Source of the DNA: Coenobita brevimanus
Taxonomy: Eukaryota; Arthropoda; Malacostraca; Decapoda; Coenobitidae
DNA: 64,000 nt
Assembly (NCBI GenBank): GCA_032717465.1
Contig: CM064663.1
Coordinates: 13,353,989-13,417,988 of the forward strand
Direction of reading: 5' to 3'
The notes beneath the pieces are model-generated. The model was not told where the DNA came from, ran no database searches, and saw nothing but the letters and a program-made list of their open reading frames with translations. Numbering within the stretch: the stretch's first letter is position 1; the number at the start of each line of letters is the position of its first letter. Made by a program: the position numbers and the translations under genes. Positions 47,272 to 60,611 of the stretch are shown here, piece by piece.

Positions 47272-50200
47272 AGATATCACACCTATTTCCATTCACCCTT
47301 AGCAATGGCTGCTGCATTAACATCAGCAAACGCGATGGAATCTCGGATTGCCACCACCGCCAGGGTAGGACTGGCAGTACAGCGTCCTCGTTGTTGCTAT
47401 CAAGTGACTGTGACGACAGCGAGTGTTGCAAATACAGTTCATCCTTTTCAACAAAGAAGCACAGGTTCGACCCTATACTTCACCAGTATCCATGGTATTA
47501 GTACCAATTTGAATTCAGTTCACTTTTTTCTTCAGTTAGTATCCCCTCTAGCCCTGTTCTTCACAGAATCCCAAACTCTCCCTCTACTGAAATATTTTAA
47601 TTTTGTTCTCCTGGTTACCATCTCCTCACAAACTTCCGTAACAAGGAAGGCACCTGTTGTTACATCAAACCTGAATTTGCAGTTGACACTGTTTTGAATG
47701 TCACTGCGACTAATTTTGATTATTCACTGTATAAACTAAATTATATCAATATTACCAAATATATCTGCATAGTCTATCGCTCCTCCAATGCTTCTTCAGA
47801 ACTCTGTGTATCTGACTCCATATCCACACAGTTGACTAACCTTAAACTTACCCTTAGAATTGAAATTACCGTTTTTGGTGATTTTACGTACGTAATATAG
47901 AATAGTTACTGCATTCTACCAGGACTGACGATACTGGTGAAGAATGTGAGCTGGTCGCACAATCGTTCAAACTCACACAGTTGGTAACGCAGCCAACCTG
48001 AATACCAAATAATCCTGACTGTAACGCTTATTTCTCAGATCTATTCCTGACAGAAAATTCAGATCAATACAGGATAGAAGTACTGTCACCACTTGGATGT
48101 TCTGACCACAATCTCATCAAAGCCTGATTAGTCAGCTCCTCCAAACCTCCCCGTTCTGAACCAATGGCATTTTGACAGGGGAGACCGGGATGGATTCAGA
48201 AATGATCTTGGTGACATTCCAAAGCAGTCTTTCTTCTCTACTGACATTAAAACTACCCAGCCCACTTAATTGACAATACAAGATGGTATGGAATTACTCA
48301 TACCAAGTTAACAGTTCAATAACAGATCGGACTCCCCAAAATGGTTTGATAGCAATTGTGCCACAGCAATGGCCCAAAAATCTTTAGCATATATATCTTA
48401 CTTAAAATAAATAACATCTGAATTACCCAGTCAATTAAAAATTCCTAGAAACCATGCTAAAGCAGGAATAAATCGCTAAATCAAACTCTCTTCAGAACGA
48501 AGCAGCCAAACTACTAAACAAGCCCAGTGACAAGGGAATATTCTGGTCAACTCCCAGTTCTTTCAATAATAACTTTAACAACGCATCACCCATTCCCCCA
48601 CTAAAATCTTCAGACGGTAACATTACAAATGACCCACGTGGTAAAGTGAATATCCTTGCCAGTACATTTGCCAAAAACTTTACAGTAGAGGAGATCAACC
48701 AGAACGTCTCAGTATTTGACCATGACTTTACCGAAATTGCTCCACGTAAAATACAGACTAGATATGTCAAATCCATCTTAGACAATTTACCAACCAACAA
48801 AGCTTCAGGCCGAGATGGAATTCCTCCATTTGTTTTGAAAAGTACTCCCCAGAACTTGCTTCTGTTCTGGCTAAATTACTCAGACTATACATAAGTACTT
48901 CTTCATTCCCTAATTCATGGAAAGAAGCCAATATCCACCCAATTTCGAAGATAGGAAGTTCCCCTGACCCCTCTGATTACAGACCAGTAGGTGTCACGTC
49001 TTCTCATGGTAAAGTATTAGAAATTTTAATGAATAAGCACATAGTTCAACATCTTGAACCCAACGGCTTAATTTGTGATACACAGTATGGTTATCGCTAT
49101 GAATGATACATTGATATACTCAATCTCCTGATTCTCATCATCCATCATTCAATTGACCTTCTTGCAGTAGCCCTTGATATTTGCAAAGCTTTTGATAAAG
49201 TGTTTCACCGTTCCCTGCTATCCAAACTCCCTTGCTATGGAGCAAAGTCTTTTGTTCCTCTGATTTCCTCTTATCTCAGTGACAGAAATATAGGAGTAAA
49301 AGTAGATGATGTACTGTATATTCCAATTTCAACTCAGTTAACCCTGGCGTGCACAAGGATCAGTTCTGGCTACAACCCTATTCCAAATTCATATTAGCGA
49401 TCTCTTATCTGTCATCAAAAATCCCATACATTCATATGCAGATGACTACTACTTCACCGTTCATTCACACTTAAACACCCATTCACAAAGTTTATCTCTA
49501 ACTCACAACTCGGTAGAGCCATCTCCATAAATCAAGACTTATCTAGTATCACTGAATGAGGACAAAATAACCTTGCCTCATTCAGTGCTAGTAAAACCAA
49601 ATATACAATATACTAATACACAGTTATTGCCAGATTCCTATATTACCTTCGGTGCTACAATATTCCTAGCTCAAAAGTATTGAAATTCTCTGTGCGTCAC
49701 TTAACAATGCCCTCAGGTGGACCTTTCATGTCAGATCACTTGCTATAACTGCCTCAAAGTAATTTGGATTATATTACAGAGTTTGTAGCTTCATTACTGA
49801 CTGACAGTTAGATATACTTTATGAAAGTCGTGTGCATTTTCAGCTGGAATATTGCTCACTCATGTGGAATGGATGTCGAGAGGTTGCACTAAAACAACTA
49901 GACAAAACTCAGACCAAAGCTGTTAGAATTATTAATAACCTTGCTATGACAAATAAACTACCTTGTCTACAGGTAAGAAGGAATGTTGCCTCCCTTGCAT
50001 TATTTTACAAATACTTTCATGGCAAATGCTCATACGTAGTTGGATCCATTGTGCCACCTTTCCTTGCCTTTGCCTGTGCTACACGGGCATCTGGAAGCAC
50101 TCATAACTGGATTGTCACACTGCCATATATCAGAACTTCTGCCTGTCAGAAATCTTTTATTCCCCGTACAGCATCTCTTTGGAACTCGCATCCCCAGATA

Positions 50201-50341
50201 TGTTTCCCTTCAACCCTCAACCAATAGCTGTTCAAGTCCAACTGTTACAGGTTATTAATGATTGAAAGACACCAGTAATCTGATGTATGGATTATTTTTT
50301 TAATTCACCTTTCCTTTCCCCTCTAGTTATTAAAAAAAAAA
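47272..50341 (+). pseudogene. J1 jockey-like LINE, copy b, decayed
   Basis: Plus-strand homologue of the split J1 at 2029-6362. Fragments in order: endonuclease start near 47460-47700, ITKYICIVYRSSNASS and ITVFGDF near 47740-47885, FLTENSDQY with LSPLG near 48050-48105, linker KWFDSNCATAMAQKS near 48340, PRGKVNILASTFAKNF (48630-48680), and RT fingers LPTNKASGRDGIPPFVLKS (48790-48840). The RT palm remnants around 49170-49200 and a YADD box near 49435 (HSYADDYYF) follow, then thumb FQLEYCSLMWNGCREVALKQ and FIPRTASLWNS to 50224. It ends in an A run at 50331-50341. Many stops and frameshifts. Its 5' leader extends back into the tandem duplication. Confidence 0.85.
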
Positions 50342-50612
50342 ATCCACATATGGCTGAACTTTTTGTTTATAAGTGGTTCTAAACCTGAGACTGTATACCT
50401 CTGGTACAAGTTCATAAATCCCACGTATTGCATCTTGTACCACCTCATAATCAGCATACTGGTCAGCTGATAACGCAAAATGGGCCTCCTGTGCTATACA
50501 CAGTTACACAGAGAGTAAGGCAGCATGCTCTCCAGTACAAATTTCTCTAACTATCTACACCAAACTACATGCACAGTACACACTACACTTCCTAATCAAA
50601 ATTTTAAAAAAA
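50342..50612 (+). other. Leader of J2 copy b, shared motif with J1 leader
   Basis: The stretch 50505-50585 (ACACAGAGAGTA, CATGCTCTC, CTATCTACACCAAACTACATGCACA) matches 47190-47268, the leader of the J1 copy, at roughly 75 percent by eye. It may be a shared LINE 5' untranslated region. Confidence 0.45.
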
Positions 50613-53558
50613 ATGGCGTCTCTTCACCAAGCCTCGGAGTCCCCAGGGGGGGGGACCATAAATGCCCCCACCATCCGCCTCTCTCCCGGTGACGACTCGA
50701 GGTGCCTGGAACCACTGTCTGACTCTCTTCTTATTCATTTCTACAACATTTGCAGCCTTTCCTCTAACTTTTGCTCTGTTGAGCACGACCTCTCCTCCTC
50801 TAAACCTCACCTTCTTTTTCTAACGGAGACTCAGCTGTCTGAGGCAACTGACAGCAAACCCTTTTCTGTATCCTCCTACTTTCTCTATACTCATTTCAAA
50901 GCCAAAGGTGGCTGTTGTGTATATATACGCAACGACTTATCTTGCTCTCGTGTTCCTGAACTCAATTCTTCTGAATTCTCTACACTCTGGCTTCGGCTTT
51001 CCTGTCATTCTCTGACTAAATATATCTGTGCTGTTTACTTATCCCCTAATTCTACTGACTATCAAAAATTCTTCGACTATCTTACTTCTACAATGGAACA
51101 CATTCTATCCATTTCTCCTTTCTCTGAAATCTCCATTCTAGGAGATTTCAATGTTCACCACCACCTTTGGCTCTCCTCTCCTTTCATGGATCCACCTGGT
51201 GAACAAGCCTACATCTTTTCTATCCTTAATGACCTAGAGCAGCTTGTACAGCACCCTACCCGTATCCCTGACCGCCTTGGAGAGTGCTCCAACATACTTG
51301 ACCTCTTCCTCACAACTAATCCTTCTGCTTACACTGTTAATCTTTTCTCTCCGTTGGGCTCCTCCAATCGCAGCCTTATTACCTTAACCTGTCCTATCAC
51401 TCTGGTACGGCCTGTGGACCCTCCAGGGAAACGTCATCTGTGGCATTTTGGAGCCGCGGACTGAGAGGCCCTCAGGCAGTACTTCTTTGATTTTCCCTGG
51501 AATGATTATTGCTTCCATGGCCGGGAGCCATCTGAGTGTGCCTTGCACATTACGGAGGTTATTCTCTCAGGCATGGAAGCATACATTCCTTTTTCATATC
51601 CTTTGACTAACGCAAGAAAACCTTGGTTTAATCACGCTTGTTCTAATGCTGTCTGCAACAAGGAGAGGGCCTACAAAAGGTACCGGAGCCAACCCACCCC
51701 TGAATCACATCATCTTTACGTTTCTGCTCGGAATCGTGCTAAGTCTGTTCTTCGCTCTACTAAAAATAATTTCATCCATACTAAATGCTCTCAACTCTCC
51801 AACTCGAATTCTTCCTGCTCCTTCTGGCACCTTGCCAAAAATCTTTCTAACAACTTTACCTCATCATCCTTCCGTCCTCTTTTCTACTCGGATGGTTCTG
51901 TAGCTATTTCTTCTACTGATACAGCAGATCTCTTCACACAGACTTTCTCCTCCAATTCCACCTTAGACGATTCCGGTGCTGTTCCTCCATCACTTCCCCC
52001 CTCTGACTTCCTCATGGCTGACATTAAAATTTCTTCAGTTGATGGATTTTCTGCCATCACTGGCCTCAGTACTAACAAGGCATATGGGCCTGATGGGGTC
52101 CCTCCTTTTGTTCTCAAGAACTGTGCTTCTGTGCTTACACCCTGCCTAGGCAAACTCTTTCGCCTTTGTCTGTCAACTTGTACCTTTCCTTCTTGCTGGA
52201 AGTTTGCTCTCATTCAGCCAGTCCCAAAGAAGGGTGACCACTCCCAACCCTCCAACTATCGTCCAATTGCTTTAACGTCCTGTATTTCAAAAGTTTTCGA
52301 GTCAATTCTCAATAGAAAAATTTTAAGGCATCTTTCCTATCACAACCTTCTTTCCGATCATCAGTACGGGTTCCGTCAGGGACGCTCCACTGGCGATCTT
52401 CTCACCTACCTTTCAGACTCCTGGTCATCCTCCTTTCGGGAGTTTGGCGAAAGCTTTGCCATTGCACTTGACATCTCAAAGGCTTTCGATCGAGTCTGGC
52501 ATAAATCTTTAATTTCCAAACTGCCCTCCTACGGTTTCTATTCTTCTATCTGTGCCTTCATCGCTAGTTTCCTTTCTGGTCGTTCTATAGCTGCTGTTGT
52601 AGACGGCCATGGTTCTTCTTCTAGATCTATCAACAGTGGTGTTCCTCAGGGCTCTGTCCTATCACCAACTCTCTTCCTTTTATTCATCAATGATCTTCTA
52701 AGCTCTACATCTAACCCTATCCACTCATACACTGATGACTCCACCCTTCACCTTTCCATTCGGTTCCCGCAACGCCCATCTCAACAGTTACTTCAGCAAA
52801 CAAGGGATGATGCTATGGCACACCTAATGTCTGACTTGGCTCGTATCTCTGACTGGGATAAAAATAATACGGTTGTTTTTAATGCATCTAAGACTCAGTT
52901 CTTACACCTATCAACCCGACAAAATCTTCCACAGGTATACCCACTAATGTTTAATAATATTCAGCTTAATCCTGCATCATCCTTGAACATGCTTGGGGTT
53001 TCATTTACTCGGGACTTATCTTGGAAAGATCATATTACATCTCTTGTAAAATCTGCTTCCAAGAGGTTGGGTGTGCTAAGCCGACTCCACTCTTTCTTTA
53101 CCCCTGCACAATTTTTGACTCTATACAGGGGTTTTATCCGCCCCTGTGTGGAGTACAGCTCTCATGTGTGGGGAGACTCCCCACATACAGCTCTTCTCAA
53201 TAGGGTGGAGTCAAAGGCTTTTCGTCTCATTAACTCTCCTCCTCTTACTGACTCCCTTCAACCTCTGTCTCTTCGCCGCAATGTTGCATCTTTATCTCTT
53301 TTCTATCGCTACTTTAATGGTTGCTGCTCCTCTGAACTGTCTGCTTGCATTCCTCCACCTCTACGACGGGCACGTAGCACCCGCCTGGCAGCAAACTCTC
53401 ATCCCTTTTCTGTCCAACTCTCTAATGAAAGAGTTAACCGTTACTCCCAGTCTTTCATTTATGCAACAGGTCAACTCTGGAACTGTCTCCCTCTGTCTGT
53501 ATTTCCTGCTGCCTATGATCTCCAGTCTTTCAAACGCAGTGTGTCCAGGCATCTCTAA
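50613..53558 (+). pseudogene. J2 jockey-like LINE ORF2, one in-frame stop, copy b
   Basis: A single frame of 981 codons from the ATG at 50613 broken only by TGA at codon 284 (51462-51464). Residues 1-280 are an apurinic-type endonuclease: FLTETQLSE near 70, a [10 protein letters not shown] catalytic block near 177, and [11 protein letters not shown] near its end (Asp-His of the usual SDH is SNR). The reverse transcriptase follows: KAYGPDGVPPFVLK, KKGDHSQPSNYRPIALTS, QYGFRQGRSTGDLL, catalytic ALDISKAFDRVWH (Asp 620), GVPQGSVLSP, and a YTDD box at residues 706-709 in place of YADD. The thumb (FIRPCVEYSSHVWGDSP) runs to residue 981. A 3' UTR and A run end at 53669. Copy a has Trp at the stop position, so the stop is a TGG to TGA change. 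Probably recently active but now inactive. Confidence 0.9.
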
Positions 53559-53669
53559 ATGATCGGATCTTGAATTTGGCTCCCTATTGTATTTTGTTTT
53601 TCTCTTTGAGGGAAGTGTTACTGCAGGCTCATGGCCTTTGGTTCCTTCTTCCTCGCATAAAAAAAAAAA

Positions 53670-55592
53670 GTGCAGTCTCAAGTAATATTGATCAAGAGTT
53701 ACTAGGCCAGGAAACACGAGCTGCCACCTCAAACATTTGGAAATATTTAGTGACACCTTACGCCTATAGGAAAGACTAAATGTTCTCGGCAGCATCAAAA
53801 GAGTCCGTCTAAGAGGCACCATAGGGACTAGGTGAACCGCCAAGCTGCCTCAGTCTGCGCTCATGAATTAGTTCACGTTTTTTCTCTTGTGCTTAAAGTT
53901 GTCTCATTTGTTACTGATTTTAGCTATTTCAAGTTGTTCACTGACATTAGCATTTAAGGCATTAACATCTGTTTCTGAGGAATATGAATGTGAATATGTG
54001 GCTGTTGGTATAGTACAAAAGATTAGGATTCTGAACCTTATCAACACTGTGAACAAATGGTTCATGTTCCCTGAGATCATGACCAGTTGTAGTTTTATCA
54101 GTTTCAACATCTTCACTCACTCTAAACACTGAGTTATGAATCAAACTAATTAAATTAAGCTTATTATTACTGAGAAGTTTCATAAGACCTGAGTAGTCGG
54201 CTTAAAGTCAAATTTAGCAAGATTTTCTGCTTATACTGTCTAGGGTCAGTTTGTAAACATGCTCTAATATCACCAATATTCGTCAACATCATGATAGATA
54301 ATTATGTAATTAGGTTCAGACCAAAATCATTAGGCTATCCTGGCAGAGATCGCCATTTTAATTCTGCTACGGACTGTGCCCTTACATAAAGGAGTCCCCC
54401 TACAGCATCTTCATTTACCTTAAAGAGACCATTCAACTCAAGAAGTTGGACATAGTTCTCACTAACTTCTCATGTACAAAGTTACATCTAAATTGACTGT
54501 AATCGTCTGGCAGGTGTAAGACGAACAAAATACCAGTATATGCAGGGTACTGGGGAAAATGGGCATAACTTTGAGAAATAATATATGAAGTAATTCTAAG
54601 TAAAACATGAGCAACACTATGATTTTATAACTCTGACAAAGCACATCCTCCCCCCCCCTTGCCCCACCTCCCTGCACACCTAACCAAGCAATTTAACGGC
54701 CGACACCCCCCCAATATTTGCTTTTAAAGGTAGCAGTAAGGAGAATGCCTTGAGAACCCATAAAATGGGCCCTTCAGATTCCTTGTGCAGGTTGCATTGA
54801 AATGTATGGAAACATTATTTTTGCTACTTTATCATTAAAAAAAAAAAAAAAAAAACTATTCTACCAATCAAAAGGCACCAGTTCGCTATAAGACACATAA
54901 CCAAGTGAAATTTCATGACTTTATAGTCAATACTTTTTGAGTTCTGGTCCGGAAACGAGATCTCGACGCCCAGCCACCTGCCCTGCAACCCAGCAGTTAT
55001 TGATCCCCGTTATAACAACATACTCCTCAGACTCTGTCAGGCGGAGGGTATAAATGTTGATCTACATGGCTTCATTTCTCAATCATTACCGAGCTACAGT
55101 TACAGAAGACCTTTACCAAGCATTGGATACTGAAAACCTTATGAGGAAGACCCTATGGAAGACCAGTTTCCCCAGTTATTTCATCTAGTCACAAGCGAAG
55201 GTGTGACGTTGCCGAATCATTCACACTGAACTCACTCCAATGTTGCCAATAGGACTGAATAAATGAGTGCTGCCGAAGAAAAAAAAAAAATGCGGCCACG
55301 GTGGGGTTATGTTTGGTGGGGTGAGTGAGTAGGTGGATGAGTGGGTAGGTAGATGTGTGGCTCACCAGATAACAAGGCAGGAGATGGACTTATACAGCTA
55401 GTAATCATATAATATGTCTCTCTTACCTTGATTTTAGTATATCGTTTGGAAGACGATGGACAAATATTTGAATATATATGGTACTTGGGTCATTTTACGG
55501 ACTGCTGCTAAAACTTCAAAATAATTTCTTCACATGGAAGTGAAGGTGCGTCAATGCACGTAACAATAAACCTAATAGGATAAATGAAACTA

Positions 55593-55598
<6 letters not shown>
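53670..55598. other. Gene-free stretch
   Basis: No recognised gene or element. It contains an A run (about 54837-54856), C-rich tract (54646-54658) and short frames only. A minus-strand frame at 53962-54183 has no family signature. Confidence 0.5.

Positions 55599-55661
<63 letters not shown>
55599..55661. repeat. (GA)n microsatellite
   Basis: Pure GA tract of about 62 bases. Confidence 0.97.
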
Positions 55662-55664
<3 letters not shown>

Positions 55665-55722
55665 TTAGGTCTTCAGATCATCCACTTTGCAAATCAGTGC
55701 TTTGGTGGGGATAAGAAGAGTG

Positions 55723-55724
<2 letters not shown>

Positions 55725-55760
<36 letters not shown>
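55725..55760. repeat. (TG)n microsatellite
   Basis: TG tract followed by a G run (55766-55774). Confidence 0.95.
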
Positions 55761-55761
<1 letters not shown>

Positions 55762-58151
55762 TGTTGGGGGGGGGGATGTGTGCGATTAACCTGCCCTTCA
55801 GTGGCACACTATTGGCATTCTCCCTGTTTCCTTATTAGTATTCACGGTTGTGTCCGTCCCTGTGGCGTAGGGGACAAAATCTAGCCGCATGATGGGATGG
55901 TACCATCACTCTGTGAGCACGTTGTGTTAGGAACAATTCTGCCATCGTATTCCCTGCGTGTCGTAAAAGGCAACTAAAAGGGACGAGCTGAAGGGATTAG
56001 GGACCCCCTCCTCTGTAATTTTAGTTCCTACAGTGAGACAGGGCACTGAAAGAGAAAGGGGGATTGAGTTATCCCCGTACCCTGAAGACTGGGTCTATGA
56101 ATGTGCGTGGATGTTATACACTTCAGGCTAAAAGGGAGGAGATTGGGAGAACTTTTGTGAGAAGAAAGTTGGATGTGTTAGCTTTGAGTGAAACAAAGAT
56201 GAAAGAGAAAGGTGAATCTACTGTACTGTAAGGTTGGAAGCGTGACTGGAAGGATGTCAGGTGTTGACAGAGGAAGTTTGAGAGAAGGAGTGGCTTTGAT
56301 AGTGAGCCTCGAAGTGCAGCAGTGTGTGACTGAATGGAAGGTGTCATCGAGACTGATGTGGGTGAAAGCAAGATATGGACTTAAGTTGTGGGTTTTTGTG
56401 AGCGCATATGGGCCTGGTAGGGGAAGGGATGAAGGAGTGAGTGAGTTATTCTGGAATGATGAATGTTTGCAGAGGTTTGGAGAAAATGTGAATGTGGTAA
56501 TGATGGGAGATCTGAATGCTAGAGTGGGAAATGTAGCAGTTGAACGTTTCGTTGGTATGCATTGTGTGCCTGGAATAAATTTATAATGGGGAAAGTATGA
56601 TACAGATATCTGTTGAGCAAGAGATGGTGATTGGAAATACCTAGTTAGGGAAGAAAGATAAAAGTATACATGGGTGAGACAGGCAGGGGGAAGAGTTGTT
56701 GCCAGAGCATTGATGAACTATGTGGTTGTGTCCAGGAATGTAGGAGAAAGATTGTTGGATGTGAGAGTTTTGAGACAAGAGGGTGGAGGTATGTCTGACC
56801 ACTGCCTGGTGGAGGGAAAGATGAGGGTAGGTATGAGGTGGGTGAAATCAAAGGAACTTACGTGTGATAGGGAGGTTTTAAAAATCAGTGAGTTGGATAA
56901 GAGAGATCAGGAAAAGTTGAAAGATGAGTGGTACACAGTGAAATATCAGGAAAATGGCGGAGTGGAGAAAGCATGGCAGTTGTTTAAGTGTGCTGTAGTG
57001 GGGTATGCGGAAGAGATGTGTGATGTGAGACGAATAGGTAGTGGTGCAAGAAAGGGAAGTGGATGGCGGCGTGAGGAAGTAAGTATGGCTGTAGCTGAGA
57101 AGAGACGTGATTATGAAGTGGGGCTGTAGAGGAATGATGAGTTGTCATATGAGAGAGATAAGGAAAAGAGGAATAGGGCAAGAAGAGCTGTGCATGATGC
57201 TAAAGTGGCAGGAGATGAGAGGTAGGGTAGGCGGTTGACAGAATATTGAATAGAAAAAGAAAATGTTTTGGAAGGAAGTGAAGAGAGTGCGATGGGGGGA
57301 AACTAGGAAGGGAAAGTGAGTAAAGGCAGAGGATGGAAAGATGTTAACTGAGAATGAAGCAATAAGGAAGTGATGGGCACAGTATTTTGAAAGACTGTTA
57401 AATGGAGAGGAGGAAAGGGAGGCTGAGATTGTGGCAGATGGAAGGGTGCAAGGAATAAATGTGTTGGGAGAGTTGAATGATTCTTTGATCACGACTGAGG
57501 AAGTGCAGGAAACAGTCAAGGAGATGAAAGCAGGGAGATCTGCAGGTGTAGATGGGTGTGCTGTGGAATGTCAGAAAGGTGGTGGAATTGAGTAGTAAGA
57601 TGGCGGAATGTGTGTTTTGTGAGCAGTATGGTTCTGATCGACTGGGCAAGTGCATGTGTGGTTCTACTGTATAAAGGTAAGGGTGATAAGTATCAATGTA
57701 CCAGTTTTAGGGGTAGAAGTCTGTTAAGTGTTGTAGGTAAGGTGTAAGAGTGTTGATTAAGAGAGTTAGCAAGGGTACAAAGGGATTGATTGGTGATGAG
57801 CAGTGTAGCTTTAGGAGAGAGAGGGAGTGCGTGGATCAGGTGTTTGCTGTGAGACAGGTGTGTGGAAAGTATTTGGCGAAAGGTAAGCATGTGTTTTTGA
57901 CGATCATGGATTTAGAGATAGCATATGATAGAATTAATAAGGAGGATTTATGGACTGTTTTGAGACTGTATAGACTTCATGGTAGACTGTTACAAGGAGT
58001 GAATAGTTTTTATAAAAATAGTAGAACAAAAGTAAGAGTGGGAAATACTGAGTGATTGGCTTCCCGTGAGATTGGGGCTGCTGCAGGGATGTGTAATGTC
58101 GCCTTGGTTGTTTACTATTTATATGGATGGTGTTGTAAGGGAGGTGAATGC

Positions 58152-58265
58152 GAGAGTGTTAGGTAAAGGTTTGAGTCTGGTGAATGTTAATGGCAGAGAA
58201 TGGAATGTGAGAGTGTTAGGTGGAGGTCTGAGTCTGGTGAATGCTAATGGTAGAGAGTGGAATCT
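58152..58265 (+). repeat. 57-base in-frame tandem duplication inside LINE-C RT
   Basis: GAGAGTGTTAGGT starts at 58152 and again at 58209. The two units encode VRVLG(G/K)GLSLVN(A/V)NGREWN-type blocks of 19 residues just before the FADD box. Confidence 0.85.
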
Positions 58266-59242
58266 GAATCAGCTGCTGTTTGCAGATGATACGGCACTGG
58301 TGGCTGATCCGGAGGACAGATTGAGACAGTTGGCAGAGGAGTTTGGAAGGGTGTGTGAAAGGAAGAAATTGAGTGTAAATGAGAATAAGAGTAAAGTGAT
58401 GAAGTGTACGAGGTTGGTAGATGGTAAGAGGATGAATATAGTTTTAAATAGTGAGTTGCTTGAGGAGGTAGAGTGTTTTAAGTATTTAAGGTCACATGTT
58501 GCTGTGGATGGAAAAATAGATGCAGAGGTGAAGTTTAGAACGAATGAAGTAGGAAAGGAGTTGGGAGGAATGAAAAAAATGTTTAGATGCCATTCGCTTA
58601 GAATGGATATAAAAACAGGGTTGCATGAGGGTGTAGTCATACCGGCTGCATTATATGGGGCTGAAACTTGGATTTTCGGTGTTGCAGAGAAGACGAGTTT
58701 GAATGTAATGTAGATGAGGTGTCTGAGGAGTATGTGTGGAGTGACACGTATGGACTGAGAAGTGAGAAGGAGAACTGGAGTTATGCGGGAGATGGGTGAT
58801 CGAGTTGAGCAGAGGTGTTGCAATGGTTTGGGCATATGGAGAGAATAGATGAAGAACGTTTGGTGAAAAAGATAACTGAACTGGATGTGAGAAGTGTAAG
58901 GGTGAGAGGAAGACGACGATGTGAAAAGAGTGTTAGATGCAAGAGGGACGTCTATCGAGCAAGGAAGAGTGGCTTTGCGTGATAGGGATGACTGGAGAGA
59001 AATTGTGAATGAATCCATTGTGACGCAGCCGCAAGGGTATATTTTCCTGCATTTGGTCTGACCAGCTGATCAGGCCAGGTGTGGGTAAGGGGATGGGTCC
59101 ATTATGTTGTGGTAGGGGTAAACCAGCTCTGTTGTTGGGCTCGGCTGCGAATGTCGCTGATTGCACTGTGCAGTTGACCCTCATGCGGTGTGGTATGGTG
59201 AGGATCTGTCCTTTCTCCCCTTCTGATTAAGATATGAGAAAC

Positions 59243-59374
<132 letters not shown>

Positions 59375-59453
59375 AATGAGTAAATTGGAGGTGTGTTGTC
59401 CTGTCTCGGCTATCCCCCTTTCTTTGGGGAAGCAGCCTAGGTATATAGATAGA

Positions 59454-59881
59454 TGATTGTTGCTACAGATTATAAGCTTACTGGACTATCTACTGTAGTC
59501 ATTCAAGCACCACTAAGGAATTCACACTCAAGGCGATTGATTCTAACGAAGCCTCATATAATGCTTCATTTTAGTGACTAAGGATTTTCATAAGCAAAGA
59601 ACTCAGCTTTATTAAGCCCCATTTGATGTTTCAGTGTAGCTTCCTAAGGATTTATCACGCAAGTTATTAACTCTTGCGAATCCCTACATGGTACCAGACA
59701 TTGGCAAAATCCCGTACAGTCCATATGTGTACTACATTTGTACTTGTTCAGTGCTGTAGGTAGGTTTCCTCCTTTGTCGTCGTGAGCCACAGTGGCAGTA
59801 GTTACTTTGTATGCTTAAGAGATGAATTAAAAATTCTGAAATACTTGATGTCTTTATTTGAACCATCTGCTTCATTGATGC
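59454..59881. other. Gene-free stretch
   Basis: Short diverged repeats of the kind AAGGATTT and AAGCC recur at about 59510-59690; nothing else recognised. Confidence 0.4.
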
Positions 59882-59892
59882 TATTGTTGTTG

Positions 59893-59924
<32 letters not shown>

Positions 59925-59971
59925 AGGGGTAGTGGAGGTGGTGGTGGTGGTGGTGATGGTGGTGGTTGATA
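59882..59971. repeat. (TTG)n then (GGT)n trinucleotide tract
   Basis: About 28 bases of TTG followed by about 60 bases of GGT-rich repeat, with a further GTT tract at 59986-60010. Confidence 0.9.
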
Positions 59972-60016
59972 GTGGTGGTGATGATTTTGTTGTTGTTGCT
60001 GTTTTTGTTGCCGCAG

Positions 60017-60162
60017 GTTCATCTGAATATAAACTCAGTAGAGTGAATTTTAAAGCTGTCCTTTTCTTGAGATCCAGCATTGCCATTTCGGGGGACAGGG
60101 TGTTAAGGGACGTTTATAGGAAGGCAATGGAACTGCCCAATTATATCGATGCCACATCATGA
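60017..60162 (+). CDS. Possible terminal coding exon (weak)
   Basis: A T-rich tract ending GTTGCCGCAG (60007-60016) looks like a splice acceptor. The frame after it stays open for 48 codons, including NFKAVLFLRSSIAISGDRVL and RKAMELPNYIDATS, ending with TGA at 60160-60162. No family is recognised and no upstream exon was found, so this may be chance. Confidence 0.2.
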
Positions 60163-60599
60163 AGGCTTCTTTTTTTAATACCTCTCTTGATAACTGGCAT
60201 GTCAAATGACAACAATACATTTCTGTCTTGCTGTACCGTCACCATTTCAATGCATGAATAGTGAAGAAGAAGAAAAAAAACTCATTTGTATTTTGTGCTA
60301 CAAATAAAATGGTAAATAGTAGGTAAAAAATTAGGGTCATATCGTTTCCACTTTATAGTATATTCTTTGCCTAAAAGTAGCAAGAATAGTTAATGTTAAC
60401 ACCTTTCTGTTACGAGCTGTCACAGACGAAAAAAAAAAAAAAGTGAATTAATTCGTTTTTATTTTTTTTCTGAATCTGACTTTACATACACCTCATAAGA
60501 GTAAAAGGACTTGCGAACTATTTTTTTTTATTTGGACTAAAAATACAATATTAATACACTGTGCACCCTTGGATACCTTTTCTACATTATTCATGTTTT
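60163..60599. other. Gene-free AT-rich stretch
   Basis: Contains A and T homopolymers (60272-60280, 60429-60442, 60522-60530) and nothing recognised. It could include the 3' untranslated region of the minus-strand receptor gene. Confidence 0.4.
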
Positions 60600-60611
60600 A
60601 TCCAAATGATT

